From Linanthus parryae (Eukaryota; Streptophyta; Magnoliopsida; Ericales; Polemoniaceae), in contig JALGPY010000010.1 in assembly GCA_023055425.1 (NCBI GenBank), positions 49,967,863 to 50,031,862 on the forward strand: DNA of 64,000 bases, written 5' to 3'. The notes below the pieces were generated by a model, which did no database searches, was not told the DNA's origin, and was given only the letters and a program-made list of their open reading frames with translations. Positions 24,225 through 36,512 of the stretch are shown piece after piece. The position numbers and the translations under genes are program-made. Position 1 is the first letter of the stretch. Every line of letters begins with the position of its first letter.

Positions 24225-26448
24225 TGTTCGACGATAATTCCCAAGTATAGGAATATCGTTCTAAGTAGTACCCGAGTAAGAACGGGGTCGAATCCACAAG
24301 GAGAGGAGGATTAGAGAGTGACTTGCAAAACTAGAATAAACGACTAACTAAAACAATAAAACACAAACTCTCAATGGCTTTAAAGCTTGCCAAGCTATTC
24401 AAATCCACCAAAATCAATTGATGGAGCAAGTTTGAGGTTTGAGTTTAAGAACAAAGTAAACGACTACTAGAGCTACGATTCAAGAAACTAAGTGAAACGA
24501 CAAGTAATGAGGGGCTAGGGATCATCGGTTTCTCTAGTGACCAATCCTCCTTTTACATTCAAGCCCGGTTCTCAAATTCGCATGTGTCAATCCACAAGAC
24601 AAGTATCTCAAGAAGTGATTGCTCATACAATCCAACTCGCGACAAGAGAAGTGTGTAAATCCAACACGCTAATCAAGCACTAAAGAGGCTATTCAAATGA
24701 GATTCTCCAAATTTCAAGTGTTTCAAGTATCAACCATATGTAAACACACGTAGGTGTTTCCACATGAAAGATCAAGCAACAAATGAGATTTGTGAATTCT
24801 CGCTCAAATCACCTAACTAGAACTCGATTTCTCAAAGTTAATATTGATGAGTTCCTCTCACTCAAATGCAACTTCAAATCAAACACGTCAAAAGTATTCG
24901 CACATCTACCTATTCAATGCATCAAATACTTCAACAAGAGAAATCCGAACATTGCACTAAGCATTCAAGTGAACCCAATTCAACCCATTCATCCTCGAAG
25001 TTCAACTTGAATCAATAGAGAGATTTATACACTAGATAGTCCCAAATCACCCAAGCAAGTGAATTAGCTAAACATGAGTATAAATTCAAGAGAAGTAAAG
25101 AAAATTATCATTTCATTCATCATACTTGAATCCAACACAAGTTATCACCAATTCAACCTCAATACATCAACTACTACTCGATTCAAACTACAAAAACCAA
25201 GAGCAATAATCACTTCCAAATACAATACTAAGCTAGAAATGAGGGAAGATTAAGAGCTAAGCTACCAAATGAAGCTGCTGCTGCTGCTGCTACTACTGAT
25301 GCTACTACTGCTGCTGCTGCTGCTACTCTATCAAGAACAGAGCAGAAACAGAGCAGAAACAGTGCTCAAGAATCAGAACACAAACAGCCTCAAATTGGAT
25401 CAAAACCGCAGCTCCTCTCTCCCTCTCTTCCTCTTTCTCGTTCTTGGCCCTTAGAGAGCTCAAGAACAACCCAGAAGAAGGCGAAATCAGAGAGAGAGAG
25501 AGAGGAGAAAACGAAACCAAAAACAGAGCGTATGACCGTCCGTCTGTGAGAAGAGTCCCAAAATTTCTTCAAACTTGCTTTATATAGACTTTGGGGATGT
25601 GTTTCGTAGCCTCCAAGGATTCATTTCCCCCGTTGAATTGATGCCAAACCTTCTTTATCGTCGATTTCCGTCGTCCTCCTGAACCCTAGGTGATTTAGGG
25701 CTTTCTTTGTTCCTTCGTTTTGGGCCAAACTGAGAGGTGCAATGGATAGGGCTTGGGCTGGGGAGCGTTTTGGTATAAGGTTTGCTTGATTTGGGTGCGA
25801 ATTGAGGACGGGCTGAGCTTAGGAGAAGCTTCGTCGCAGCTTCAATGGTGGCTGGACGTGGGTGTCTGTTGACGACGGGGAGAGAGAACAGACACGCGAT
25901 GCTGTGAGTTGTTTTGGCATAATTTCACTCGGCTCCCCCCTTGTTTGCTGTAATGTTTTAAAATACCCCCATCTCCTCTTAAAAGGTTTGGAAAAATAGC
26001 AATAACACCCCAACTCCGTTAGGAGCTCTTCAAAATAGACATTAAAAGGTATAGAAACTTGCACTTAAGCCCCACTTCCGTTAAGAACTTGTCTGCTTGG
26101 CCCTTGACCTTCACTTTTGACTTTTAGATCTTCAATAATGGCCCCAATTCTTCTCTTGTCTTCTCAAATTGGCACTTAAATCTTCAACTATTCTTCAAAT
26201 TAGGTCATCCAAGTCCCTTCTTCATGGCTCTTGAGCCGCAAATCCTCTTCAATTCATCGTTTAAGGTCCCCTAGCTCGCCTCTTGCGTTTTAAAGCGCGT
26301 TTTAACCTACAAAATTAGGGAAAAACAACCAAAACTACGAAAACAAGCATAAGTCTAGAAAGAGAGATAAAATAGATAAATTACACATATTAGCAAGTTA
26401 TGAAGAGTTCGTTAACATACTAAAATATGCAATTTACGATCCTTAACA
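24225..26448 (-). repeat. 5' LTR (in element orientation) of the non-autonomous element
   Basis: 2224 bp, nearly identical to 18591-20805 (a few percent difference by eye). The triplet tract is at 25272-25327 and the minus-strand TATA box at 25578-25586. The flanking repeat CAGAC is at 26449-26453. Confidence 0.9.
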
Positions 26449-26453
26449 CAGAC

Positions 26454-26537
26454 CCACTTACAAATCCTCTCACGCAGTGGAAGCATGAAGGGCACACTAG
26501 GAGTATGGGCATACGAGATGCGCCAGATTGGCTCTAG
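26454..26537 (+). pseudogene. Copia pol, last codons beyond the insertion
   Basis: This continues the RNase H end of the copia polyprotein (ADPLTNPLTQWKHEGHTRSM) to a TAG at 26535-26537. The typical copia C-terminal motif confirms that the nested element split a single gene. Confidence 0.8.
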
Positions 26538-26540
26538 TGC

Positions 26541-26551
26541 AAGTGGGAGAC
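26541..26551 (+). promoter_or_regulatory. Polypurine tract of the copia element
   Basis: AAGTGGGAGA directly precedes the 3' LTR. This is the standard copia plus-strand primer. Confidence 0.85.
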
Positions 26552-27981
26552 TGTTGGAATAGATGCCCTAGAGGCAATCTAGTTTAGTATGAATTATTTG
26601 TGGCTAGAAATTCATTTATTATTTATTGGATATTTAATATAATGAAGTCCTTAGATTTACAATTGTGTTGTTTATCTTAAATATCCCTAGTCAAGTATAA
26701 TGATTAATGGGACAATCATCTATAGACTAGTATGGGGTTGGATTGATATGGATATATCACGATCCAACAAATAGGTGTGCATTAGGGAATGTTGCACTGG
26801 ATTGACCCATCTCCGAGAAGGCTACATACACGTTATGTTAAGTCACAAGCGCTTCTCGTGGTGCAATGGTATTGTCATCCTTAGACTTGAAGTCACTAGA
26901 TATTCTAGTTGTGGATTATTGTGATCTTGGTAGCGTTAAACGCTACACCGTAACTGGGTAGTTATAAAGGCGTGTACTGGATACAATAAGAAGCAAGCTT
27001 AGAGATCGTAGTAGACGTAGATAGAATTTGTCCCTCCCACATAACGGGAGCAAATATCCTAGGCCACTCGAGGGATAGTGCTTATAGAATGTCTGGCCAG
27101 ACTCAAATAAATCAATATGGGATATTGATGTTATTTGCACGAATAAGGCTATTCCCATGGATCGAGAAACTATGGATTGGATATACGAGTGTGACTTGTA
27201 TGTCTCGTGTCCAATCCGGATATAGAGACAAAGGGATGAGACAATTACTTGTACAAAGGTTGTCAAGATGACTATTCTATTAGTTGGCTAGAATGGATGT
27301 TTTGCTAGAGACCGCTCCATATTAGCAACTAGTTGCTACCAACTAGATAGAACCTATGGGGTCACACGCTATATAGAGTTGAACTAGATTTGGTAATTAA
27401 TTAATTGGATTAATTAATTAGAATGATCACTTTGCAAAACCTTGCAAACTTAGTAGGGACTAATTTGCAAGGAAGGGACTAAATTGAATTCTAGTAGGAC
27501 TAGAATAAGTCCTTTAGGTAGTTAACAAGGAGTTGTTGGATTATATAAAGGACCTTCCTTCCTTCCTTCCCACATATAACTTATGCTCATAATTGAACAT
27601 AAAAAAGATTGGGAGAGAACAAAAGGAGAGAGAGCAAGCAACAAGGGAGCCTATTGCCCTCTTGCCGCCGCCCCGTCCCCGTCGGCCAAAGGAGGCCGAG
27701 ACCCTCCTTTTGGGTCTCGTTTTGCGTGATTCTTCTTCCTCTTCCTCTTCCGGGCTAGCACCAAGGACTTGAAAGATCTAGGATCAACTCTAGGCGTGGA
27801 TCAACCATAGACAACGTGACACAATTCGCGTTTGAAGTCATCAAAGGAGAACCCTAAGGTGTGTTTATGATTTCTAACCCTTACCATCGTTATGTCTCTT
27901 GACTTGTGATCCTTGGAGGGTTTTGCATGGTTTTATGTTTGTTTATGCTTCCGTTGCGCATCCATGAATCAAAACCCTACA
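26552..27981 (+). repeat. 3' LTR of the copia element
   Basis: 1430 bp, TATA box at 27542-27550. It differs from the 5' LTR by roughly 2%, including a shorter CCTT tract. Confidence 0.9.
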
Positions 27982-29043
27982 AGAACAACCCAAACGGACC
28001 GACCGAGCCCCAAATCACCGCCAAAAAAATTAAGAAAGAGAAGAAGAAGAAGAATCTACAATCATGAAAAAAAGAATAAAAAAAAAAACCCTCTGAGCTC
28101 TCTCTCACTCCCCTGCTTCCACTATGTCACTTTCCTCTTCTTCGTCCTTAACACCTTCAAATCGTCGAGTCTGTTCCTTCTCCATCTCCTCCTCACCACC
28201 ACCACCACCACCACCACAACCACACCACAACCACAAGCACAAAAGCTGAAACCCCAATTTTGAACCATAAACTATTTTCCTATTCGCCGCCTCCCAGTCC
28301 TAGACCGACGAACTGGGTCAAACCAAAAGCCGTCGATTTTGAGCCCGGATTCTGGCGGAATCAACCACCGAATCCGGCAATGAAAAAACAAAATTGAGAA
28401 AGAAAAAGACCATGAAGGAAAAATAACAGAAGGAAAAGAACAAGAAAGAACAAATCTGAAAACTATGGTTCGTCGGTTTCAACGGAGCGCCGGCTGAAGC
28501 CACCGTTGTGGAAGACATCGATCCCTCGTCGAAGCCCGTCCGAATCCTTCTTCGGCAGCGGATCTGGCGACTGAGAGAGCGAGAGTCGTTCGTTCCTCCA
28601 TGGCCGCAGCTTAAAAGGCAGCACTGAGAGAGTGAGATGTGAAAACTAATCGCCTCTTCCTCCGACCCCAAAGCCAGTTGTGGTGGAGTCGTGGTTCTGA
28701 AAGATGGGATGACGATGGTGGTGGGTGTGTGAGATGGGAGAGAGAAACAGAGATGGAGGCTGAGGGAGGTTTGGGATTAGGGTTTGAGAATGGAGGCAGT
28801 GGAGGAGGAGGAGGAGGGGAGAGAGAGAGGGGGAAGAGATGGTAGGGAAAAAAATGAATATAATGAGGAGAAAATATAATTATATTGTGGTGTAATTTTT
28901 TTTCAATCTGAGGGTATATATGTCTTTTTCATCCTCCGTTATGTCACCGTTACCTCCGTTATCTGACAGGGGTGGTTTTTGTGTATCCCCGAACACGAGA
29001 GTTGTTTTTGTATATCACCCATACTCGAGGGATGGTTTTTACC
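27982..29043. mobile_element. Truncated Mutator-like element, right end only
   Basis: The right terminus (about 28895-29043), read in reverse, begins GGGTAAAAACCATCCCTCG. It includes AAAACCACCCCTGTCAG and repeated ACGGAGGTAACGG-type motifs, the style of Mutator-like termini. No matching left terminus exists in the window. The sequence starts abruptly at the end of the copia LTR, so the left part has been lost. The interior is GA/CT-rich and contains no recognised gene. Confidence 0.45.
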
Positions 29044-29639
29044 CTAGGTAAAGATGTGAGAAATTCAACCGGAAAGTGGAGACCCACTTCGAATTTTGCG
29101 ATTCCGAATCGGGACCAAAAATTGGTGAAATTGGTTTTCTTTTTGCTAAAGTATCGAGCTTTGATGAGTTTGCATCGGATTGGGATTGAATTGGGACGAA
29201 AATCAACAAGTTTAATGAGGATTTGGAGTGGTGATGGTGGTGTTCGGGTAGGAGTATACTCTTCCGTCCATGGAAGAGTTGGAGGAAGAAGATGACTAAT
29301 TTTAAGGGAAAAGAAACTTTCACCCCCTTGGTTTAGCCTCAGTACAACTACCACCCCCTTAGTTTAAATAAAAGACACTATATAAGTTTAGGAAAAATAC
29401 ATAATAACCCCTAAGTAGTTTATAACATTAAAATTGACTTTCTAAATAATAACAACTAATACCCAAACTTATCCCAATGTCATATTAACACCAAATAATA
29501 TCATAAAATATAATAGTAGCATATTAACACCCAATACTAATAATAATTAACACTCAATAATTTCATAAAATACCCGTTTCAACATATTAACACTTAATAT
29601 TATCTAAAAATATTAGTTTTTAAATAAAGGGGTGTTTCA
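29044..29639 (-). repeat. Left (3') LTR fragment
   Basis: 596 bp, a direct repeat of 32082-32675. It starts inside the LTR at AGGTAAAG, the junction with the Mutator-like end. Confidence 0.85.
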
Positions 29640-29677
29640 TCCTTCCCCCCTTAAAGAAAACTTCGTCCTCGAAGTTT
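29640..29677 (-). promoter_or_regulatory. Polypurine tract with AGGA stem-loop (cassette A)
   Basis: A perfect 8-bp stem AAACTTCG/CGAAGTTT with loop AGGA (29658-29677) is followed on the minus strand, after seven bases, by GGGGGG (29645-29650). The LTR comes directly after. Confidence 0.75.
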
Positions 29678-29817
29678 AAACCGAATTCTCAACCCCCAAT
29701 AAGGTAAAGGTCTCCATTCTAGGGTGTAAATACTAAATGCAAATCTAATGTCACGCACGATGAATAACATACTATAAGGAGTATTAAAATGGCGTACTTA
29801 AATCCGAAGGATTACAT

Positions 29818-29850
29818 CCTTCCCCCCTTAGAGAAGTGACGTCCTCGGAA
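29818..29850 (-). promoter_or_regulatory. Second G-run with decayed AGGA stem-loop (cassette B)
   Basis: It repeats the 29640 cassette: ATCCTTCCCCCCTTA in plus sense, then GACGTCCTCGG. Only the two base pairs nearest the loop still form, so the stem looks decayed. Confidence 0.5.
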
Positions 29851-30195
29851 CTCAAAATATCTCGTCAAAATGGTGAGGACGCTTCTTCCTCATACCATCT
29901 CTTGCTTCACATGTTGCCTCTCAAAGGTGTGGTTTATTAGCCATAATCCTACACTATAACCTATTGTATCGTCCATACAATACCCTAAAGTATAAATAAA
30001 TGAATAAAAAATGCAATACATGGCATATAGTGAGCAGCTAATCAAGTAATATAACACATTGATCATCAAACAATCAGTTTCACATAACAGCCCTATCCAA
30101 GACTACCCAAATTCCCAACAGCTTGTCTAATTTTAAATTCTTTCCCTATGTCCATTTTAAATTCCCTACAGGTTTTAGATTTCCCTTTTGGATAA

Positions 30196-30211
30196 CCTGG
30201 CTCTGATACCA
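30196..30211 (-). promoter_or_regulatory. Primer-binding site, tRNA-Met type
   Basis: On the minus strand TGGTATCAGAGCCAGG lies two bases from the right LTR. It is the same primer type as in the copia element. Confidence 0.85.
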
Positions 30212-30213
30212 AC

Positions 30214-32675
30214 TGTAACACCCCCAAAACCGCCAAGCCGGAAGCCCGGGGATGTCACTCCGTACCCGAGACTAAACCCGGATACAAGGAGATTTTATAA
30301 CAGAATATCCAATCCAAAACCCATAAAATAATTAATTAAAACTTTAAAACTTGTCTCGCCGCAAATATGGGCATTGTTCCAATCTAAAATTCAACTACTA
30401 AATAAAACAAGTCTAGATGTGAAATTTAAATTTACTAAAGTGATGTGTCTCGATTTCCCCCAAAAGCCATGCTTCCACCTAAACCTGTGGTGCAGAAACA
30501 AAAAGAAACACCACAGTTTCCAAAGTCAGCGGAAAATACAGCCAAGCATGTAAACAGATTATGAAGCAGTTTAAAAACGACACATGAGTTTGAAGAGTAA
30601 AGTATTTGAGTAAGAGTATAAGTATGAAATAAGAATTCACAAATTTTTTCCTTTATCACTTCACTTGTGGGGAAACATTCCCAAACTTCCTTATTTGTCC
30701 AATCGGGACTTCCAATTCTCAATCATAAATGTCCGTCATTCAGAAAACATATATTACCATGTTGACACGGGGAAGATCTACTAATAACTGGCTACCAGAC
30801 CATAAGTGTCGACACCCCCCTAAGACTTCTTGCGGCCAGAGAGGTAAGTACTAGAGCAAACTCGGGGCGGTTGCGACCGAGCAAAATAAAATAAAGTGGG
30901 TCGAGAGACGTAGTCCACATCGACCAAAGCTCAAAATATTGATCCCCGGTACAACTATTCCACTTTACGTCTTTACGTCTTATTAATTTATCATGTGATA
31001 GTTGTGATATAATCACCTTTGTAAAATCAGTAATCTTTATCAAATAAACATTTCAAGTAGATATTCCAATTTTGAGACAATAAATCACAAGCAGTTTGAC
31101 AAGAAAGAAGATATGGGCGCTAGGCCTGACATGTTTACTTACCTCGAATCTCAAACAAAAGCAAATCGCTTTCTAGTAACACTCGACGTATCCTTCGTCA
31201 ACGAAATTTGTCACCAACAAATTTAATAATATCCTAATCAACATATTGCACACAAAGTCCTATAGGTAAATGAAATAAATCCCTTACTAACTCTCCCCAA
31301 CCTTGCTAACGTGAACATCCTCTTTTATATTAAAATACGCTTTATAACACTAACGTTTATTATTTGTAAAAAGATACTAGGCTATAATTATATAAATATA
31401 ACTTATAATATTAGATAAAATATCCCTTTTATTATTTAGAATAGAGAATCATATTATTTTACCTTAGTAGTTTCTCCCAACCAAACTAGCCTTAGTAGAG
31501 AATATATGTTATAAACTAACTAACTTTTGTTTAAAAGAAATAACAAATTTATGGAAAATAACTTATTCTAATTTGTTACAAACTTATAAAAATAAGTAAG
31601 AAAAATATACTTGTTTCAAAAGAAATGTCTACTAAGAGATTTGAACCTTGAACCTATCCCCCGCATACACCCAAGCTTTTAGTGCTACCCTCTAACCACT
31701 AGGCCAGGCCCCCACTTGCTATCTCCCTCATCACAGTTATTATTATTAACTAACTAGCTAAATTAAATATTGAAAAAAAAACATCAAAACAAAACACAAG
31801 AAAAGAGAGAGAAAGAGAGAGTGACGGCTTTTGTTTACCCGAGAGAGAGAAGTGACGAGATGGTGGTGGCGAAGACGACGATGGCGAAAACCCGGCGAGG
31901 ACGGTGGCGTGCTGCGGCGGCGGCGTCGGCGGGCTGCGGCGGCGGCGGTGGGCAGCAGCGGCGGCGGCGGTGGGCAGCCCGTCGGGTGAGAGAGAGAGAG
32001 ATTGGTTGTGGGAGATTGTGAGCAAGAGAGATTGAATGCTTGAGTGGGTGTGAATTCTCTATGAAATTGATGGGTTTATATAGGTAAAGAGGTGAGAAAT
32101 TCAACCGGAAAGTGGAGACCCACTTCGAATTTCCCGATTCTGAATCGGGACCAAAAATTGGTGAAATTGGTTTTCTTTCTGCTAAAGTATCGAGCTTTGA
32201 TGAGTTTTCATCGGATTGGGATTGAATTGGGACGAAAATCAACAAGTTTAATGAGGATTTGGAGTGGTGATGGTGGTGTTCGGGTAGGAGTATACTCTTC
32301 CGTCCATGGAAGAGTTGGAGGAAGAAGATGACTAATTTTAAGGGAAAAGACACTTTCACCCCCTTGGTTTAGCCTCAGTACAACTACCACCCCCTTAGTT
32401 TAAATAAAAGACACTATATAAGTTTAGGAAAAATACATAATAACCCCTAAGTAGTTTATAACATTAAAATTGACTTTCTAAATAATAACAACTAATACCC
32501 AAACTTATCCCAATGTCATATTAACACCAAATAATATCATAAAATATAATATTAGCATATTAATACCCAATACTAATAATAATTAACACTCAATAATTTC
32601 ATGAAATACCCGTTTCAACATATTAACACTTAATATTATCTAAAAATATCTGTTTTTAAATAACGGGGTGTTTCA
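30214..32675 (-). repeat. Right (5') LTR, complete
   Basis: 2462 bp with short inverted ends TGTAACACCCC/TGAAACACCCC. It holds a GC-rich block at 31870-31990 and a tRNA-like segment at 31633-31712. Confidence 0.8.
31633..31712 (-). mobile_element. tRNA-derived SINE head inside the LTR
   Basis: On the minus strand A-box TGGCCTAGTGG (31696-31706) and B-box GGTTCAAATCT (31637-31647) have tRNA-like spacing, starting GGGGGCCTGGCCTAG. The acceptor arms do not pair. This is typical of plant SINEs with a tRNA-related 5' end. The 3' limit and target duplication were not resolved. Confidence 0.5.
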
Positions 32676-32826
32676 GAGACGGTGACGGCAGACGAATACA
32701 GCCCTCTCAACGTCCCTTTCCGGGGGAGGGGGAGGAGGACTTTTGCTATTCCGATCAAATGGAGGTCGTGGTCTCCCCAAAACCGGTGCAACGACCGGGG
32801 GAGGGGGAGGGGGAGATCACAACAAA
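32676..32826. repeat. GC-rich repeat shared with the LINE-like region
   Basis: About 32690-32820 matches 10008-10136 closely in the same orientation: ACAGCCCTCTCAACGTCCCT, then TTTTGCTATTCCGATCAAAT. Its limits here are the LTR end and the AT-rich DNA after 32826. Confidence 0.7.
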
Positions 32827-34887
32827 CCCTTATATGGTTTAAAAAACTCATATGGAGATATATTAATTAAAGTGGAATTAGAAATTCTTGTTACATACTG
32901 CATGGGTTAGATCCATTAATCATTTTACTAAGGACAAGCTGATGTGAGTCCTTCTATCATGGTTGATCCCATAAGATCAGTTTTGCCCTACGTCTTAATT
33001 GGCTAGGGTTAAGGCATATAATTACCATTCTTTTGGACATGTGATTCTCAAGGAGGTTTCATCACTTCATGTCTAGCTGGCTGAGGTGGTTAAAGAACGA
33101 GAGAGAACGACATGTGATGTTCCTTAACGCCTGGGAAAGACATGTTGATAACCCACTAAATTGCCTTGATTTATTATTTATTTATTCGGTACCCGATTAC
33201 ATCGTAATAAAAATAGAATGTCATAATTATGAGAAGATTTGTGTATTGAGACTGTATTTACTGAAAGTTGTAAATTTTATGACAATGTGCCATTTTACAG
33301 AAATTTATCTTCGGATCTTGATTTCGCCACTATCTGGATATGTTATCAATGAAGGGATATATCTCGAACCTAAAATGGGAAGTTATTTTAAGGAAGGTTA
33401 TTCTAATTGTGGACACTGATATGTAGGGAAGTATTGACAATATTACTGTTCAAGTGAAATCATGTTTCAAAAGACTATTGTTTCTTAGATCGTTCTTTTC
33501 CTTACTGTCTCACAATGTTTTTACTTTCGTGATTATTCATGATTCTTATTTTACATGTTTGGGTGTTAGTTTACTCCAGTTTTAATGAATTTGAAATTCT
33601 GATTTCCTTGTTTAAAAACTACCACGGGTTAGCTGCGGGGATTCATAGGAGCACCAACCATCGAGCTTTTATCACATGTCTTATCATGCTTTAGTAATTT
33701 TATGAAATAGTATTTATTTTTAAGCATAACTACTGTTTTTTGTGTGTGTGTTCGAAGCAATAATTTTAGAGACTTAGTTTGACTCGTGTAATAGATATAT
33801 TATTTTGGTTTAGTTTGTTTCTACTGCACCGACTCCTCTAGCATCCGAGAGTGATCTTGGTTGAGAGGTGACATCGATCCAGTTTTCAGTACTTGGAATT
33901 CGGGGGATTTATATAAATGGTTGGTTCTTGTGCAGATTCAAGCATCAAAATGTTCTGAAACAATCATGTAATTGCATCAGAAGGTTGCAAACTACGGTCG
34001 ACAATCTACTTCAGAGGCTTTCTGAACTCCCTGAGTCCATGAATGCCAATGACATTGGGGTTGCTGATTTCCTCAAAAGTCTCTTACATCATCAATGACC
34101 TCTCTATCTATCGTTAATATAAGTCAACAAGTCATTGGAGACCGCAGAGAGCAATAATGCACTAGGATGACCTGGCTAAAAAAATTGATATATCGCCTTT
34201 GTGAGTTATGTGACTAAAATGACTGGGGAATGAGAGTGATTCTAGCTCTAGTGCTCAACTATATTTCTCATAGGATGTTCCATCCAACTAGGAATGTAAA
34301 TGAAATGTATTGGAAGATACAAATAACTCGCGATGGCGCTCAAGATACTATTGTTGGTGGTTGTTTTGTGATGGAGGATGTGGGTCTCATTCCCTATAAA
34401 TTTAATAGAAATATGATAAGAGAACAGATGTTATGATTTACCTTGCAGATTAAGAACTTTTAGGAATTTTCTTATCGAGACAATTTAGATCAAAATTGGG
34501 GCAAAATTCTTGGCGTCGCCCTGAATTCGATAAGTAGGGAACGTGAAATTAAAAAAACTGAATTTTTTCAGGATAATTAAGTTTTTTATTAGAAATCATT
34601 ACAATTTGTGCTTAGGACATCATTTTTTGTGTCAATGTTAGAAGGTAGTTTTTTAGGAACAAACTTTCATTAAATAATATTAATCAATAAATGTATCACC
34701 AAATGTACAATCGTGCTAGGTTGTGTGCTACTAGTGGTGCTGTAACATTATCACGAGGTACAAATGAGACCATAGTTTTTTAAAATTAAGCACACACAAA
34801 TTTAATGTCTAGTATAATGGAGTTAATATTGAACTTTTTATACGTCTATTTATAGCTTTTATCGCTAGAAGCATGTCAGTTCGTAGC
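32827..34887. other. Degenerate sequence with one possible exon
   Basis: No firm gene. Around 33935-34098 a plus-strand frame follows an acceptor-like TTGTGCAG and ends at a stop: RRLQTTVDNLLQRLSELPES, then ADFLKSLLHHQ. The leucine-rich helical composition is protein-like, but I cannot name a family. The rest shows no terminus or domain. Confidence 0.3.
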
Positions 34888-36475
34888 TGACGCGAATTCT
34901 TTACGCGCTTAAACGCAAGTATACGGTCAAGTAGTATTTAGGAGTATTTTACGACTCCGAATATCGAACCCAAGGGAATTTACGATTACTAGCTAACTAG
35001 AAATTAACTTTACGATATCTAAGTAACAAGTAAAAAGTTGTTTGATTGTATAAAGTCGTCGCCCACAAACAAGCGACTAAAATTAAATAACAATTAACTA
35101 AATATTTTTATAGGGTTTTCACTTTAAACAAAGATAAATTGTGATTTGATTACGATTAATGAGGAAGAACTAGACAATTGATGATCCCTAGGGTTGTTAA
35201 CGATTTCCGGAATTATGCATGAAACACTCTACTCACGTTCTAGTTATATCGGGTAATGCTCATCACGATCTTCTCTCGATCTCACGTGAATTCGTGTAAA
35301 CAATAGATTTCGGGTCCTCTCGGTCCACCTCCGTCTATTACTACAATCTAATTGATTTTTTAGGCTCATTCACCGGGTCCTATCGGTCCACCGAATTCAC
35401 TAAGTTCTAACAAAAATCAATCGAAACTACCCTCACACGATTAATCAAGTTTCTATCTCCTCTCGGTCTCAAGAAACTACAAGATCACCTACAATATTCT
35501 TTAACATGTATCAAAAAGTTCACTTTCGTGCAACAATCTCAACGACTAGTATCCTAAGGGTGATCAAGCCGAGAATACTAAGAATGAAGTACAAGAATAT
35601 GTAAGATAACAAGAACATTCATAAACTTTAAGCAAACGCATGTATCATGTCCAAAATTCGAAAAAACGTCTTCAAACCCTAGTTTCTCATCAATCACCTA
35701 GCTTGAGAAGTTTAGCTAGACATAATAGTGTTCAACATATCCAAAATAATGAAGTTCATGAAGAATAGAAGAAGAAAAGATGATCAAACGCTTGAATCTT
35801 CAATGTTGATGATCTTCCAAGCTCCTAGCTTTGTCTCCCGTCTTCCTTAGCTCCCTAGACTTCAAATATGCGTCAATATCTTGTTCTTAGGTCGTCCTCC
35901 CCGTTTTTCACCAGCTGGGAACGCTTTTTAATGAAAACAAGCCGAAATTGCACTTCAGCCCCTCTACTTTGTAATTCACGGACAGAATTATTTGCTGATT
36001 TTGCGCGGGCTGTATCTCCCTCATACGGACTCGTCTTCGGACCTACCATATACCATTGGAAAGCTACGGATGTCTACTTTCCAATGACGCAAGTCTTGCT
36101 TCAAAATTATTTGTAGATTTTCCTGGGCATCGAAAAGAGTGAAGGCTGGTCCTGTGTGACTTTTCCAACTTTTCTTCGTTTGTGCATCTCCTTTTCACCT
36201 CTTCATCTAGCTCCATTCCAAGCATATCCAAGCATCTCATAAGCTCCATTGCACCTATTTTACATGAGATACACAACACTAAACAACCCGTGCAATTATC
36301 ATAGCAAATATGAGAGAAAACATGCACAAATAAGCTAGAAACACAACTTTTCACTCTTAGGCTTAGAAATAGTCAAATTCACATATTTGTGCAAATATAA
36401 CATATAAATCATGTGAAATAAGCCTATTACAAATAATATGGAAGTATAAAAATAACTCCTAAAAGAGAGTTATCA
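34888..36475 (-). repeat. 3' LTR (in element orientation) of the Athila-like element
   Basis: 1588 bp, plus-strand ends TGACGCGAATTC and GAGAGTTATCA. It differs from the other LTR near 34931-34959 and at one base near 35680. Confidence 0.95.
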
Positions 36476-36512
36476 AACACCCCCACACTCACCTATTGCG
36501 CGTCCCGAGCAA
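36476..36512 (-). promoter_or_regulatory. Polypurine tract with stem-loop (cassette A)
   Basis: On the minus strand a 7-bp stem TTGCTCG/CGCGCAA with one mismatch and loop GGA (36496-36512) is followed after 11 bases by GTGTGGGGGTG (G-run 36480-36484), then the LTR. Confidence 0.65.

Larger units (their letters stand above)
18591..26448 (-). mobile_element. Non-autonomous LTR retrotransposon nested in the copia element
   Basis: LTRs at 18591-20805 and 24225-26448 are flanked by the 5-bp duplication CAGAC. The primer-binding site (tRNA-Asp type) lies beside the right LTR and the G-rich polypurine tract beside the left LTR, so transcription runs leftwards. The interior (3.4 kb) encodes no protease, reverse transcriptase or integrase. 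It carries one broken acidic frame in the gag position and two G-run/stem-loop cassettes. It is a parasite that would need enzymes from an autonomous tRNA-Asp-primed gypsy element such as Athila. Confidence 0.9.
11628..27981 (+). mobile_element. Ty1/copia LTR retrotransposon, defective and interrupted
   Basis: LTRs at 11628-13059 and 26552-27981 are about 98% alike by eye. A tRNA-iMet primer-binding site follows the 5' LTR, and a polypurine tract AAGTGGGAGA precedes the 3' LTR. Pol runs in copia order: gag, protease, integrase, reverse transcriptase, RNase H. The coding region has two in-frame stops and a frameshift, and it is split by another LTR element at 18591-26448. The 5 bp outside the two LTRs differ (TGATG and AGAAC), so the expected target-site duplication is missing. 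Confidence 0.9.
29044..32675 (-). mobile_element. Minimal chromovirus-like LTR element, left LTR truncated
   Basis: A complete right LTR (30214-32675) begins TGTAACACCCC and ends GGGGTGTTTCA. A truncated left LTR (29044-29639) matches its end at 32082-32675 at about 97%. The primer-binding site at 30196-30211 and the G-run at 29645-29650 put the element on the minus strand. The interior is only 574 bp and has no coding frame. The left LTR is cut where the Mutator-like end begins. The TGTAACACCCC ends and methionine-type primer site suggest a Tekay/Del-like gypsy origin; this is inference. Confidence 0.75.

Noticed and set aside
35868..36354. Frames of 82 and 96 codons repeated identically at 48286-48772
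   Set aside because: They are identical because they lie in the two LTRs of the Athila-like element; no protein domain is present.
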